Of a stretch of DNA of 64,000 nt, positions 1 to 8,986 are shown one piece after another. Every line of letters starts with the position of its first letter. Positions within the stretch are counted from its first letter, which is position 1. The position numbers and the translations under genes were made by a program. The notes below the pieces were generated by a model, which was not told where the DNA came from, did not search any database, and worked only from the letters and a program-made list of their open reading frames with translations. This DNA is from Cryobacterium sp. Y11. GTDB lineage: Bacteria > Actinomycetota > Actinomycetes > Actinomycetales > Microbacteriaceae. The stretch is from the NCBI RefSeq assembly GCF_002929535.1, contig NZ_PJJO01000061.1, positions 62,001-126,000 on the forward strand, read 5' to 3'.

Positions 1-321
1 ATCGAGCTGGCGGCAACGAGTGGGCCGGCGGCATCCGCTCTGCAGATCACTGTCGACGGGAGTCAAACGGATGCTCACGGCCAGCTGATCGTCGTCGGTG
101 ACTCCGACACCTGGCAGACGAACTGGACGATGCTGGCGCGGCTACACAGCAGCCACGCCAGCATTGTCTTCGATCGGTGCAGTCTCTCGGACTTTCGGTT
201 GATCAGTCACCGGCGTGAATTGCCGCCACCGCTTGCACCCGGGCGCGGCCGGGTGTGGGTATTGCATCCTGACGGGGAGGTGACGCGCGCGGTCCTGCCG
301 GAAACGGCCGATCAGCACTGA
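1..321 (+). CDS. C-terminal end of a possible FtsK/SpoIIIE-domain protein (partial)
   Basis: The reading frame is open from the first base and stops at TGA 319-321, so the gene begins outside the window; 106 residues are visible. The tail contains a segment reading SDFRLISHRRELPPPL followed by a Trp/Val-rich strand. From memory this resembles the C-terminus of actinobacterial FtsK/SpoIIIE (EccC-like) ATPase-domain proteins, where a final 'RSRELPPPL' element is common. No Walker motif is inside the window, so the assignment is an inference. The last residues (ADQH and the stop) lie in the first copy of a 17-bp tandem repeat that continues into the convergent ald gene. Confidence 0.5.
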   Translation: MELAATSGPAASALQITVDGSQTDAHGQLIVVGDSDTWQTNWTMLARLHSSHASIVFDRCSLSDFRLISHRRELPPPLAPGRGRVWVLHPDGEVTRAVLPETADQH

Positions 322-377
322 CGCGAGATCAGCACTGAGGCGAGATCAGCACTGACGCGAGTTCAGCACCTCCGCGA
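310..377. repeat. 17-bp tandem repeat, four copies, spanning two convergent stop codons
   Basis: Four head-to-tail 17-bp units start at 310, 327, 344 and 361. The consensus is GATCAGCACTGACGCGA; copy 2 has one change and copy 4 has several. The array holds the stop codon of the upstream plus-strand gene (319-321) and the stop codon of ald on the minus strand (346-348), so it encodes the extreme C-termini of both proteins. Confidence 0.85.
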
Positions 378-1473
378 GTGGACGGTGTCTCAGGCCATGG
401 GCGATCGCCACGGGCGCGCTGATCAGGTGCCCGCCGAAGACGTTGAGGCCGAGAGCGAGCGAGGGATCCGCTCGCAGCGCGTTCACCCAGCCAAGCGTTG
501 CGAGAGCCCGAATGTAGGGCAGCGTCGCGTTGGTCAGCGCGTAGGTCGAGGTGTGCGGCACAGCACCTGGCATGTTTGCAACGCAGTAGAACAACGATCG
601 ATGCACAGTGAACGTGGGGTCGGCGTGCGTGGTCGGGTGGGTGCCTTCGAAGCATCCGCCCTGGTCAACAGCGATATCCACCAGCACACTGCCCGGTTTC
701 ATTCGTGACACCAACTCGTTGCTGACCAGCTTCGGAGCCTTCGCCCCCGGAATTAGCACCGAACCGATGACCATATCGGCCTCCGATACGGCCTTGTCAA
801 TTTCGAAGCTGTTCGAGGCGATGGTCTTGACCCGGCCGAAGTGCAGGGAGTCGATCTCGCGCAGCCGAAACAGATTGGTGTCGAGCACGGTGACCTCTGC
901 GCCGAGTCCGAGCGACACCTGCATTGCGGCGGTGCCAGCGACGCCGCCGCCGAGAACAGCGATCTTGGCCGGATGGGTGCCGGGTACGCCGGGTACCAGC
1001 AGACCGAGGCCACCGTTCGGTTTGAGCATGGCATTAGCGCCCACGATCGGTGCCAGTCGACCGGCGACCTCACTCATCGGCGCCAACAGGGGCAGGGACC
1101 GCGACGGCAGCTGCACCGTCTCGTAGGCGATCGCGGTGACCCCACTGGCGAGCAGGGCCCGGGTCAGTTCGGGTTCCGCTGCGAGGTGCAGGTACGTGAA
1201 CAGCACCAGCCCGGCGCGAAAGTAGCCGTATTCGCTCGACACCGGCTCCTTCACCTTCAGCAACAGATCAGCGGATGCCCACACGCTCGCGGCGTCCGGC
1301 AGAATCGTGGCTCCGGCTGTTGCATACTGCTCGTCGCTGATCGACGAGCCTTCCCCTGCACCGGCCTGCACGAGAACCTCGTGACCGTGGCCGACCAGGT
1401 CGTGCACCCCGGCGGGAGTGATCGCGACCCGAAACTCATTGTTCTTGATCTCGGTGGGAACTGCGATCTTCAT
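346..1473 (-). CDS. ald: alanine dehydrogenase
   Basis: NAD-dependent alanine dehydrogenase (L-alanine + NAD+ + H2O to pyruvate + NH4+ + NADH), cytosolic, 375 residues, the normal family length. Visible are the N-terminal MKIAVPTEIKNNEFRVA signature, the substrate-site Lys in LLLKVKEP, the His in FTYLHLA, and the Rossmann loop VLGGGVAGTAAM. I chose ATG 1473 because AGGAG lies 6 nt upstream and the protein then begins at the conserved MKIAVP; a GTG 12 nt further out is less likely. The last nine or so residues are encoded by the 17-bp tandem repeat, so the C-terminal tail is probably not ancestral. It lies beside the polyamine importer, consistent with amino-nitrogen metabolism. Confidence 0.95.
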   Translation of the reverse strand: MKIAVPTEIKNNEFRVAITPAGVHDLVGHGHEVLVQAGAGEGSSISDEQYATAGATILPDAASVWASADLLLKVKEPVSSEYGYFRAGLVLFTYLHLAAEPELTRALLASGVTAIAYETVQLPSRSLPLLAPMSEVAGRLAPIVGANAMLKPNGGLGLLVPGVPGTHPAKIAVLGGGVAGTAAMQVSLGLGAEVTVLDTNLFRLREIDSLHFGRVKTIASNSFEIDKAVSEADMVIGSVLIPGAKAPKLVSNELVSRMKPGSVLVDIAVDQGGCFEGTHPTTHADPTFTVHRSLFYCVANMPGAVPHTSTYALTNATLPYIRALATLGWVNALRADPSLALGLNVFGGHLISAPVAIAHGLRHRPLAEVLNSRQC

Positions 1474-1605
1474 GGTGCTCCTCACGATTTCTCTTGCGCA
1501 TCACCCTAGTATTCGATACCAACGATTTCGAGGGCGACCCCTCTGCGTCAAGCTGAGTGCGAATATGTGCTGATTTCGTGACAAATCGATTGCAAGATCA
1601 ATGTT

Positions 1606-1636
1606 TTGACCAGTTTCAGGTGCGATTACCTATGAT
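1606..1636 (+). promoter_or_regulatory. candidate promoter of the polyamine transporter operon
   Basis: TTGACC (1606-1611) and TATGAT (1631-1636) are separated by 19 bp, slightly long for a housekeeping sigma factor. The surroundings are AT-rich relative to the genome. It would give a leader of roughly 65-70 nt before ATG 1710. Confidence 0.4.
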
Positions 1637-1709
1637 TTGTGTAACTATCGACCAACTCACAACGCAGAGAGTACTGACCGTGCGTGCCCAGAATTCTAGG
1701 AGAACCTTG

Positions 1710-2924
1710 ATGAAGTCCAAGCCGCTGCCCGCCGACCCTATGATTCGCCAGCTCATTCGTCAGGCACAGAACTCGCAAATGGGCCGTCGCACGCTGCTGG
1801 CCGGCGCCGGTGCCGGTGCTACGGCTCTCGCGCTCGCCGCCTGCTCCTCAGGAACCGCGGCCAAGCCCACTGCTGCGGCAGACACTTCGGCGACAGACAA
1901 GACCATCCGCTGGGACAACTGGGCTCTCTACATCGACGTCGATGATGCGGGAAACTATCCAACGCTTGAAGCATTCAAGGCACAGACGGGTATTTCGGTC
2001 AAGTACACCGAAGCCGTCGACGACAACAACTCCTATTACGGCAAGGTGAAAGATCAGCTCGCCCTCGGTCAGGACATCGGCGCCGACGTCGTCTGCCTGA
2101 CCGACTGGATGGTCAGCCGCATGATTCGATTCGGCTACACCCAGAAACTCGACCACGCGAACATTCCCAACCTCGCCAATCTGCTGCCGTCGCTGCAGGA
2201 CGTGGATTTTGACCCTGGTCGTGCCATGAGCGTGCCGTGGCAGGGCGGATTCGCCGGACTGGCCTGGAACAAGGAAAAGTATCCGCAGGGACTCACATCG
2301 GTCGAAGACCTCTGGGCGCCCGATCTGAAGGGTCGCGTCGGTGTGCTCTCCGAAATGCGCGACACCATGGGCCTGATCATGCTCGATCAGGGCGTCGACA
2401 TCTCCGGTGACTGGGGAGAAGACGAGTTCACCGCCGCCATCGACGAATTCGAGAAGCAGGTCTCCGACGGCCAGATTCGCAACATCAAGGGCAACTCGTA
2501 CAAAGAGGACCTCGCCAACGAGGACACCCTAGCCGCGATCGTTTGGTCGGGTGACATTGTGCAGCTCAACGCCGAAAACGGCGACAAGTGGGGCTTCATC
2601 GTTCCCGCAAAGGGCGGCACGCTCTGGAACGACAACTTTGTGGTTCCGATCGGATCGCCCGGTAAGAAAAACGTCGAAGAACTCATCAACTACTACTACG
2701 ACCCGGCCGTTGCCGCCGAGGTCGCCGCCTACGTCAACTACATCACCCCGGTTGTCGGCGCCAAGGAAGCCATGCTGGCCATCGACCCGGCGCTCGCCGA
2801 AGATCCGCTGATCTTTCCCGACGACGCGACCCTCGCCAACGCCTACGTCTTCCGGGGCCTCGATGGCACGGAGGAGCAGATTTTCAACAACCAGTTTCAG
2901 GCGATCCTGCTAGGTGCAGCCTGA
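1710..2924 (+). CDS. potD: polyamine ABC transporter substrate-binding lipoprotein (PotD/PotF-like)
   Basis: Extracytoplasmic binding component of a spermidine/putrescine-type ABC importer, 404 residues. The start at ATG 1710 has AGGAG about 7 nt upstream. A long N-region leads to a twin-arginine pair (GRRTLLAG, R26-R27), a hydrophobic Ala/Gly stretch and the lipobox LAAC with C45, so it is a lipoprotein possibly exported by Tat. The mature part begins with IRWDNWALYID, typical of PotD/PotF (an 'NW' strand after the lipid anchor), and continues through conserved WQGGFAGLAWN and WSGD segments. It is the first gene of a tightly packed four-gene operon; its TGA overlaps the ATG of the ATPase by 1 nt. 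The exact polyamine cannot be told from sequence. Confidence 0.9.
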   Translation: MKSKPLPADPMIRQLIRQAQNSQMGRRTLLAGAGAGATALALAACSSGTAAKPTAAADTSATDKTIRWDNWALYIDVDDAGNYPTLEAFKAQTGISVKYTEAVDDNNSYYGKVKDQLALGQDIGADVVCLTDWMVSRMIRFGYTQKLDHANIPNLANLLPSLQDVDFDPGRAMSVPWQGGFAGLAWNKEKYPQGLTSVEDLWAPDLKGRVGVLSEMRDTMGLIMLDQGVDISGDWGEDEFTAAIDEFEKQVSDGQIRNIKGNSYKEDLANEDTLAAIVWSGDIVQLNAENGDKWGFIVPAKGGTLWNDNFVVPIGSPGKKNVEELINYYYDPAVAAEVAAYVNYITPVVGAKEAMLAIDPALAEDPLIFPDDATLANAYVFRGLDGTEEQIFNNQFQAILLGAA

Positions 2925-4123
2925 TGGGCGACGGTGCGTTCGCTGATCGTGGCGCCGACCTCCAACTGGTCGGTATCGAAAAACGTTTCCCCGGGTTCAC
3001 CGCTATTGAAAATCTCAACCTCACCATTCCGGCCGGGTCATTCTTCGCGCTGCTCGGCCCCTCCGGCTGCGGCAAGACGACGACCCTGCGTCTGGTCGCC
3101 GGCCTGGAGGAACCGACCAACGGCCGCATCCTCATCGGGGGAGCGGATGTGACGAATCAGAAATCCTTCCAGCGCCCGGTTAACACGGTGTTCCAGAGCT
3201 ACGCCCTGTTTCCGCACATGACCGTGCTGGAGAACGTCGCCTTCGGGCTGCGTCGCCGCAAGATCGAAGGCCCCGTGGCTAAGGCGCATGAGGCACTCCT
3301 CCTGGTGGAACTCGATCACCTCGCTCACCGCAAACCGCAGCAGCTCTCCGGCGGTCAGCAGCAGCGAGTTGCCCTGGCCAGAGCGATCGTGAACCGACCG
3401 GCGCTACTGCTACTTGATGAGCCGCTCGGCGCCCTCGACCTCAAGCTGCGACGTCAGATGCAGCTCGAGCTGAAGACGATTCAAGAAGAGGTTGGCCTGA
3501 CCTTTCTGCACGTGACCCACGACCAGGAGGAGGCCATGACCATGGCCGACACCATCGCGGTCATGAACAAGGGCCGGATCGAGCAGATGGGCGAGCCGCA
3601 GCAGCTTTACGAGCTGCCGAAGACAGCGTTCGTGGCAAACTTTCTCGGTCAATCCAACCTGTTCACCGGACCGGTCGTGTCGACAACGAGCACCGCCATC
3701 GCCGTCGACGTGTCTGGCCAGAAGATTGTGGTGCCGCTCGGGCGGGCGCACCGGGTCTCTGGCGAGGTCACGATTGGTGTGCGTCCCGAAAAACTCACCC
3801 TGCACGTCGATGCACCCGCCCACGACTCTGGCCGCAATGCCATGGGCCCCGGCAAGGTCATCGACGTGTCCTTCAGCGGGGTCAGCACCCAATACCTCGT
3901 TGCCGTTCCCAGCGTCGGCACGCTCGTGGTGTTCGCCCAGAACATGGCTTTCGGACCGGCGGCACACGTCGGCGCTGAGGTCTGGCTCAGCTGGAACGTC
4001 GACCACGGCTTCGGGCTCGACGACGATCCGGCCGATACTCCGCGATTCGAAGCTGATCTCGACACCAAGACCATCGCCCAGCAGCGTCGGTCGTCGCTGA
4101 TCACGGAGCTTGAGGAGGCCTGA
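2924..4123 (+). CDS. potA: polyamine ABC transporter ATP-binding protein
   Basis: Cytosolic ATPase of the importer, 399 residues. Walker A GPSGCGKTT is near residue 46, the signature LSGGQQQR near 140, Walker B LLLLDEP near 163 and the switch His in HVTHDQEEA near 195. The C-terminal part from about residue 240 is a TOBE-type regulatory domain (GVRPEKLTL), as in PotA/FbpC-like ATPases. The ATG overlaps the previous stop in TGATG, indicating translational coupling. Confidence 0.95.
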   Translation: MGDGAFADRGADLQLVGIEKRFPGFTAIENLNLTIPAGSFFALLGPSGCGKTTTLRLVAGLEEPTNGRILIGGADVTNQKSFQRPVNTVFQSYALFPHMTVLENVAFGLRRRKIEGPVAKAHEALLLVELDHLAHRKPQQLSGGQQQRVALARAIVNRPALLLLDEPLGALDLKLRRQMQLELKTIQEEVGLTFLHVTHDQEEAMTMADTIAVMNKGRIEQMGEPQQLYELPKTAFVANFLGQSNLFTGPVVSTTSTAIAVDVSGQKIVVPLGRAHRVSGEVTIGVRPEKLTLHVDAPAHDSGRNAMGPGKVIDVSFSGVSTQYLVAVPSVGTLVVFAQNMAFGPAAHVGAEVWLSWNVDHGFGLDDDPADTPRFEADLDTKTIAQQRRSSLITELEEA

Positions 4124-4125
4124 CG

Positions 4126-5058
4126 ATGGCCTTCGCCGTACTCGCGTCAACAGCGCCGTCAACCACGAGCGCACCGTCGAGCGACCCGGTTGCTCGGCGT
4201 CGCAGCCCGGTCGCGCTCTTTCTGCTGTTGCCGGGCATCCTGTATCTGGTGTTGTTCTTTCTTACCCCGTTGGTGTCATTGCTGCTGACCTCGTTTCAAG
4301 CTCCACGGGAGTTCGGCGACATCGGCCAGTATGACTATGCCTTTCGCTGGCAGAACTACGTCGAGGTCGTCACGACCTATTGGCCGCACATTGTGCGTTC
4401 CTTTAGTTATGCGCTCGCGGCGACGTTCTTCGCCCTGCTGATCAGCTACCCGCTGGCCTACTTCATTGGGGTGAAGGCGCGGCGCTGGCCGCTGCTGCAA
4501 AGCCTCATGCTCGTGCTCGTGATCGCGCCGTTTTTCATCAGTTTTCTGCTGCGCACCCTGGCCTGGAAGCAGCTGTTCTCCGACGAATCCTACGTCGTGC
4601 AGTCGCTCAAGGCCCTCTCACTGCTGGCACCGGAAGCCCACGTGACCGGCACGGCATTCTCGGTGATCTTCGGCCTGACCTACAACTTCATTCCGTTCAT
4701 GACCCTGCCGCTGTACACAACGCTGGAGCGACTCGACGTGCGCTACCTCGAAGCCGGAAACGATCTCTACGCGAGCCCTTTCCAGGTGTTTCGCAAGGTC
4801 ACCATTCCGCTGTCAATGCCCGGCATCGTTGCGGGCACCCTACTCACCTTCATCCCAGCGGCCGGCGATTATATCAACGCCAGCCGGGACTTTCTCGGCG
4901 GCACCGGTACCCAGATGATGGGTAACGTGATCGAGGCCAACTTTCTGGTGCTGCAAAACTTTCCCGCCGCCGCCGCACTGTCGATCCTTCTGATGACGGT
5001 GATTCTCGTGATCGTCGGTATCTACATCAAACGATCCGGAACGGAGGAGCTGCTGTGA
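4126..5058 (+). CDS. potB: polyamine ABC transporter permease (PotB-like)
   Basis: Inner-membrane permease subunit, 310 residues. After a Ser/Thr-rich cytosolic N-terminus there are about six membrane segments, the first being LFLLLPGILYLVLFFLTPLVSLLLTSF. The EAA-type loop that docks the ATPase is visible around residue 205 (LEAGNDLYASPFQVFRKVTIP). It starts 2 nt after potA ends and its stop overlaps the GTG of potC (GTGA), so the subunits are co-translated. Confidence 0.93.
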   Translation: MAFAVLASTAPSTTSAPSSDPVARRRSPVALFLLLPGILYLVLFFLTPLVSLLLTSFQAPREFGDIGQYDYAFRWQNYVEVVTTYWPHIVRSFSYALAATFFALLISYPLAYFIGVKARRWPLLQSLMLVLVIAPFFISFLLRTLAWKQLFSDESYVVQSLKALSLLAPEAHVTGTAFSVIFGLTYNFIPFMTLPLYTTLERLDVRYLEAGNDLYASPFQVFRKVTIPLSMPGIVAGTLLTFIPAAGDYINASRDFLGGTGTQMMGNVIEANFLVLQNFPAAAALSILLMTVILVIVGIYIKRSGTEELL

Positions 5059-5861
5059 AACTCTCCCTCGGCAAATGGTTGCTGCCGGTCTACAGTGCCT
5101 TGGCTCTGCTGTTTCTCATGATCCCGATCGGATACACCTTCGTCTACTCCTTCAACGACTCCCATAAATCGAATATCACCTGGCAGGGCTTCACCTTCGA
5201 CAAGTGGCTGAACGTCTGCAACGTGCAGAACGGAGTCGTCTGCCAGGCCTTCGGCAACAGCCTGTTTATCGGGGCCGTCGCCACCGTTATCGCGACCACT
5301 CTCGGAACCATGATCGCGATTGCCCTCGTGCGTTACCGGTTCAAATTTCGGTCACAGACCAGCCTGCTGCTGTTTTTGCCGATGGCGACCCCGGAGGTCG
5401 TGCTCGGCGCGGGACTGGCGGCCCAGTTTCTGTCGATCGGAGTGCCGAAAGACATGCTGACGATCATTCTCGCGCACACCATGTTCTGCATCAGCTTCGT
5501 GGTGGTCACGGTCAAGGCGCGGGTGGCGAGTCTCGACCCGGCGCTCGAAGAAGCGGGCCGCGACCTCTACGGTTCGGCCGTGCAGGTCTTCGCTCGCATC
5601 ACCTTTCCGTTGCTACTGCCCGGAATTCTCGCGGCTGCATTACTCTCGTTCGCCCTGTCTTTCGACGACTTCATCATTACGAACTTCAACTCCGGTGCTG
5701 TGACGACGTTCCCGAAGTACATCTACATTTCGGCTGCACGCGGCATTCCGGCCGAGGCCAACGTGCTCGCCTCGGCCGTATTCATTCTCGCGCTCGTCGT
5801 CGTCGTGACGGTGCAAGTGTCCGGGGCAGCGAGAGCGCGGCGACTGGCCAAGCTCAGCTAG
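5055..5861 (+). CDS. potC: polyamine ABC transporter permease (PotC-like)
   Basis: Second permease subunit, 268 residues, six predicted membrane segments. The EAA loop is near residue 165 (LEEAGRDLYGSAVQVFARITFP). The start is GTG 5055, overlapping the potB stop, with GGAGGAG about 6 nt upstream. The FALSFDDFIITNF segment is characteristic of PotC-type permeases. Last gene of the operon; a 7-bp stem hairpin follows. Confidence 0.93.
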   Translation: MKLSLGKWLLPVYSALALLFLMIPIGYTFVYSFNDSHKSNITWQGFTFDKWLNVCNVQNGVVCQAFGNSLFIGAVATVIATTLGTMIAIALVRYRFKFRSQTSLLLFLPMATPEVVLGAGLAAQFLSIGVPKDMLTIILAHTMFCISFVVVTVKARVASLDPALEEAGRDLYGSAVQVFARITFPLLLPGILAAALLSFALSFDDFIITNFNSGAVTTFPKYIYISAARGIPAEANVLASAVFILALVVVVTVQVSGAARARRLAKLS

Positions 5862-5862
5862 T

Positions 5863-5884
5863 CGAGGCCAGGGCGAAGGCCTCG
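5863..5884. terminator. hairpin between convergent potC and asparaginase genes
   Basis: CGAGGCC (5863-5869) and GGCCTCG (5878-5884) form a perfect 7-bp stem with an 8-nt loop. There is no T tract. Its position just after potC and before the end of the minus-strand gene suggests a bidirectional terminator. Confidence 0.4.
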
Positions 5885-5903
5885 CGGGCGATCGCCGAAC
5901 CGG

Positions 5904-6896
5904 TTAGACGTAGCTCGCGCGAATCTCTCCGACCGGAAGGCCGCCGCCGGTGATGGTGAGGTCGAGTTCTGGCAGCAACTCGTCGACATCCGCTCGCGTG
6001 AGCGCTCCGGCATCGGCGAGCAGGCCCAGCGCGACAGCGGCGGCGGCGCGCAGGTTGCCATCGAGAATCTTCAGCGCCACCGTCGTACCGTTCTCGGCGG
6101 CGGCGACCATGATGCCCTCGGCGCCGCCCTTCACGAACAGACCGAGCCGGTCGATCACGATGCTGTCGGAGTGGCCGGGACCAGCAATGACCCAGCCGTT
6201 GGCGCGCACAGCTTCGGCGAGAAAGCCGGCCTCCCGGTAGATCGCGAACGGCGAGTTGGACTTGCTCGTGGCAATGCGGGCGATGCCGCGCGCCAATCCG
6301 GTGAGCGAAATAGCGTGCACCGGGGCGCCGCACCCATCGACGCCCGAGGCTTCAGATCGTTCGCCGGTAAACCGTTCGAGCACGTCGAGAATGCGTTTTT
6401 GCAGCGGATGCTCCGGCTGCAGATACCCCTCCAGCGCCCAGCCGTTCTGCTGGCAGGCCACGAGCATGGCCGCGTGCTTGCCCGAGCATTCCATATAGAC
6501 CGGAGCCTTGCTGGCCCCGAGTCGCACCAGAGCGTCACGCGCGGCGGAGTCGATCGGCCAGGCGGCCAGGCAGGCGAGAGCGGTTTCGGGCACTCCGGCC
6601 CGGCTGAGCAACCCCCGCACCAAAATGATGTGTTCTGCCGTGCCGGTGTGACTCGCGGTGGCGATGGCAGCATCCGCTCCCCGCAGGGCGACGCCGCTGG
6701 CCATGACAGCAACGGCCTGGAACGGTTTCATCGCCGAACGCGGAAAAACCGGGCTGGTGACATCGCCGAGCGTGCGCAGCACCTCGCCATTGGTGCCGAG
6801 CACGATTGCCGAACCGGCGTGCCGGGATTCAACGAAGCCGCTGCGCGTAACGACGGCAAGCTCGACGGAATCGTCGACCGTGAAAGTTTCAGTCAC
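5904..6896 (-). CDS. asparaginase II-family protein
   Basis: 330 residues, matching the Asparaginase_II family (not the bacterial AnsA/AnsB fold). Visible blocks are SGFVESRHAGSAIVL near residue 19, FPRSAMKPFQA near 51, SGKHAAML near 139 and GVDGCGAP near 185. Members hydrolyse L-asparagine or are annotated by similarity only, so the substrate is not certain. The start is GTG 6896; no clear Shine-Dalgarno sequence is present, and the stop of the upstream gabT lies only 7 nt away, so coupling from gabT is likely. Confidence 0.88.
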   Translation of the reverse strand: MTETFTVDDSVELAVVTRSGFVESRHAGSAIVLGTNGEVLRTLGDVTSPVFPRSAMKPFQAVAVMASGVALRGADAAIATASHTGTAEHIILVRGLLSRAGVPETALACLAAWPIDSAARDALVRLGASKAPVYMECSGKHAAMLVACQQNGWALEGYLQPEHPLQKRILDVLERFTGERSEASGVDGCGAPVHAISLTGLARGIARIATSKSNSPFAIYREAGFLAEAVRANGWVIAGPGHSDSIVIDRLGLFVKGGAEGIMVAAAENGTTVALKILDGNLRAAAAVALGLLADAGALTRADVDELLPELDLTITGGGLPVGEIRASYV

Positions 6897-6903
6897 GAGG
6901 GGA

Positions 6904-8292
6904 CTACAGCGTAGCGATGGCGTCGTCGATCACCGAGAGGGCGTCGACGATGAGGGCATCGGAGAGCGCGAGGCTCGGCAGGAAGCGCAGCACGTTGCCG
7001 TAGGTTCCTGCGGTGAGGAGCAGAACGCCGTGCTGGCTGGCGTAGCTGGAGATGGCGCTGACGGCGGCAGCATTCGGCGTTTTCGTGGTGTCACCGGTGC
7101 CGGGCTGCACCAGTTCGATGGCCATCATAGCGCCGTGGCCGCGAATCTCACCGATGATGTTGTACTTGTTCTTCAGCGCGGTCAGGCCCGCGGTGAGGGA
7201 CTTTCCGATGCGCGCTGCCTCGCCGAGCAGGTTGCCCGCCTCGATCGCCTCGAACACGGCGATCGCCGCGGCGCAGGCGACGGGATTACCACCGAAGGTG
7301 CCGCCGAGGCCACCGGGCTGGGCGGCATCCATGATCTCGGCGCGGCCGGTGACGGCGGCGAGTGGGAAGCCACCGGCAATGCCCTTGGCGGTGAGCACGA
7401 GGTCGGGGATCCAGCCGAAGTGCTCGCTCGCGAAGTACTTTCCGGTGCGGGCCATTCCGCTCTGAATCTCATCGGCGATCATCACGACACCGTTGATGGT
7501 GCACCATTCCTGCAGGGCGGGCAGGTAGCCATCTGCTGGCACCATGAAACCGCCCTCACCCTGAATGGGTTCAACGACGAGGCAGGCCAGATCGGATGCC
7601 CCGATCACCTTGTCGAGGTAGGCGATCGTGCGCGCGGCCGCCTCGGCGCCGGTCAGACCGTCGTGATAGGGGTAAGAGCTCGGTGCGTGGTACACATCGC
7701 TCGCGAGTGGGCCGAAACCGGCCGCGTATGGCATGGCCTTGTAGTTCATAGCCATGGTCAGCACGGTGCGACCGTGGTACGCGTGGTCAAGTACCGCGAC
7801 GGCGCGGCGGCCGGTGTACTTGCGGGCGATCTTCACGCCGTTCTCGACGGCTTCGGCGCCGGAGTTGATGAGCACGCTCTTCTTCGCGAAGTCACCGGGG
7901 GTGTGCTCGGCGAGCAGCTCGGCGACGCGCACGTATTCTTCGTACGGCGTGATGGTGAAGAGGGTGTGAATGAAGTCCTGGGACTGTTCGACGGCGGCCG
8001 CGACAACGCTCGTCTCGGTGTGGCCGATCGTGGTCACGCCGATTCCGGCTCCGAGGTCGATGAACTGGTTGCCGTCGACGTCAACCAGGATCGCGCCGTT
8101 GGCTTTGGCAATGTAGACGGGGAGCATGGAGCTGACACCGTCGGAGACGACCGCTCGGCGCCGCTCATGCAATGCCGCCGAGATCGGACCGGGGATGGCG
8201 GTGACGATCTTTCGTTCTTGCACTATGACGTATGGAGAAGGTGCAGTTGTGGTGGCGGCAACGGTGGCAGAATCAGAAAGGGTGTCAGTCAT
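6904..8292 (-). CDS. gabT: 4-aminobutyrate aminotransferase (paralogue 1)
   Basis: Class-III PLP-dependent aminotransferase, 462 residues, transferring the amino group of GABA to 2-oxoglutarate to give succinate semialdehyde and glutamate. Key segments are LINSGAEAVENGVKIAR, DHAYHGRT, VEPIQGEGG, ADEIQSGMARTG and the PLP-lysine block LTAKGIAGGFPLAAV. ATG 8292 gives the family-typical N-terminus; the frame stays open further upstream but would run into osmC. It is followed at 7 nt by the asparaginase-family gene. A near-identical functional class is encoded again at 11515-12861. Confidence 0.93.
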   Translation of the reverse strand: MTDTLSDSATVAATTTAPSPYVIVQERKIVTAIPGPISAALHERRRAVVSDGVSSMLPVYIAKANGAILVDVDGNQFIDLGAGIGVTTIGHTETSVVAAAVEQSQDFIHTLFTITPYEEYVRVAELLAEHTPGDFAKKSVLINSGAEAVENGVKIARKYTGRRAVAVLDHAYHGRTVLTMAMNYKAMPYAAGFGPLASDVYHAPSSYPYHDGLTGAEAAARTIAYLDKVIGASDLACLVVEPIQGEGGFMVPADGYLPALQEWCTINGVVMIADEIQSGMARTGKYFASEHFGWIPDLVLTAKGIAGGFPLAAVTGRAEIMDAAQPGGLGGTFGGNPVACAAAIAVFEAIEAGNLLGEAARIGKSLTAGLTALKNKYNIIGEIRGHGAMMAIELVQPGTGDTTKTPNAAAVSAISSYASQHGVLLLTAGTYGNVLRFLPSLALSDALIVDALSVIDDAIATL

Positions 8293-8385
8293 GGTGATTC
8301 CACTGTACCCACCGGGGCAGCGTGAACCTGACTTCGGCTGCAAGAATCTGTGTAGGGCGAAATCATGCATGGATAGGGGAGAAGT

Positions 8386-8865
8386 ATGAACGGAATGCAC
8401 GAATATGCGGTGCGGGTCGAGTGGACCGGCAATCGCGGCACCGGAACGAGCCACTATAAGGCATACGGGCGCGATCATCTGATTTCGCCGGCCGGCCGGG
8501 CATCCGCTGAGAAGGCGCCCATCATGGGCTCGTCCGACCCCACGTTTCACGGTGATAACGACCGCTGGAATCCCGAGGAACTGCTGCTCGCAGCGCTCAG
8601 TCAATGCCATCTGATGTCGTACCTGCACGTGGCTGCCCGCAACGGGGTCATTGTGACGGCATATACGGATGCCCCGATCGGCACCATGGAACAGGTCGGA
8701 GACGGTGGCCACTTCACCACGGCCACCCTGCGGCCACGAGTCACGATCACCGACCCCGAGCAGGTCGAGTTCGCGCAGTCGCTGCACGCCGAGGCCGCCC
8801 GTGAATGCTTCATCGCGGCATCCGTGAACTTTCCGGTCGGTCACGAGCCGGTCACCACGGCGTAG
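8386..8865 (+). CDS. OsmC family protein
   Basis: 159 residues, OsmC/Ohr fold, a thiol peroxidase-like family detoxifying organic hydroperoxides. The conserved NPEELLLAALSQCHLMSYLHVAA block (about residues 64-86) holds one Cys. A second Cys occurs in AARECFIAASVNFPV near residue 143, the two-cysteine arrangement of OsmC-type active sites. SD GGGGAG precedes ATG 8386 by about 6 nt. Divergent from gabT with a 93-bp spacer. Confidence 0.85.
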   Translation: MNGMHEYAVRVEWTGNRGTGTSHYKAYGRDHLISPAGRASAEKAPIMGSSDPTFHGDNDRWNPEELLLAALSQCHLMSYLHVAARNGVIVTAYTDAPIGTMEQVGDGGHFTTATLRPRVTITDPEQVEFAQSLHAEAARECFIAASVNFPVGHEPVTTA

Positions 8866-8986
8866 GGGCTCGGCGACCAACACTCACGGCTCGGTGACGT
8901 CGGCTCAAATTACGCATGACGCGGTACTGCGGTTTGCATAGTAGTGTGGGATCCGTTGAAGGCTCGCGCCGATCGAAGGGATGCTG

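Noticed and set aside
6658-8325. Long plus-strand ORF (555 codons) opposite gabT and the asparaginase gene
   Set aside because: Composition is Gly/Arg/His-rich with no domain; it is the antisense frame of strongly conserved aminotransferase coding sequence.
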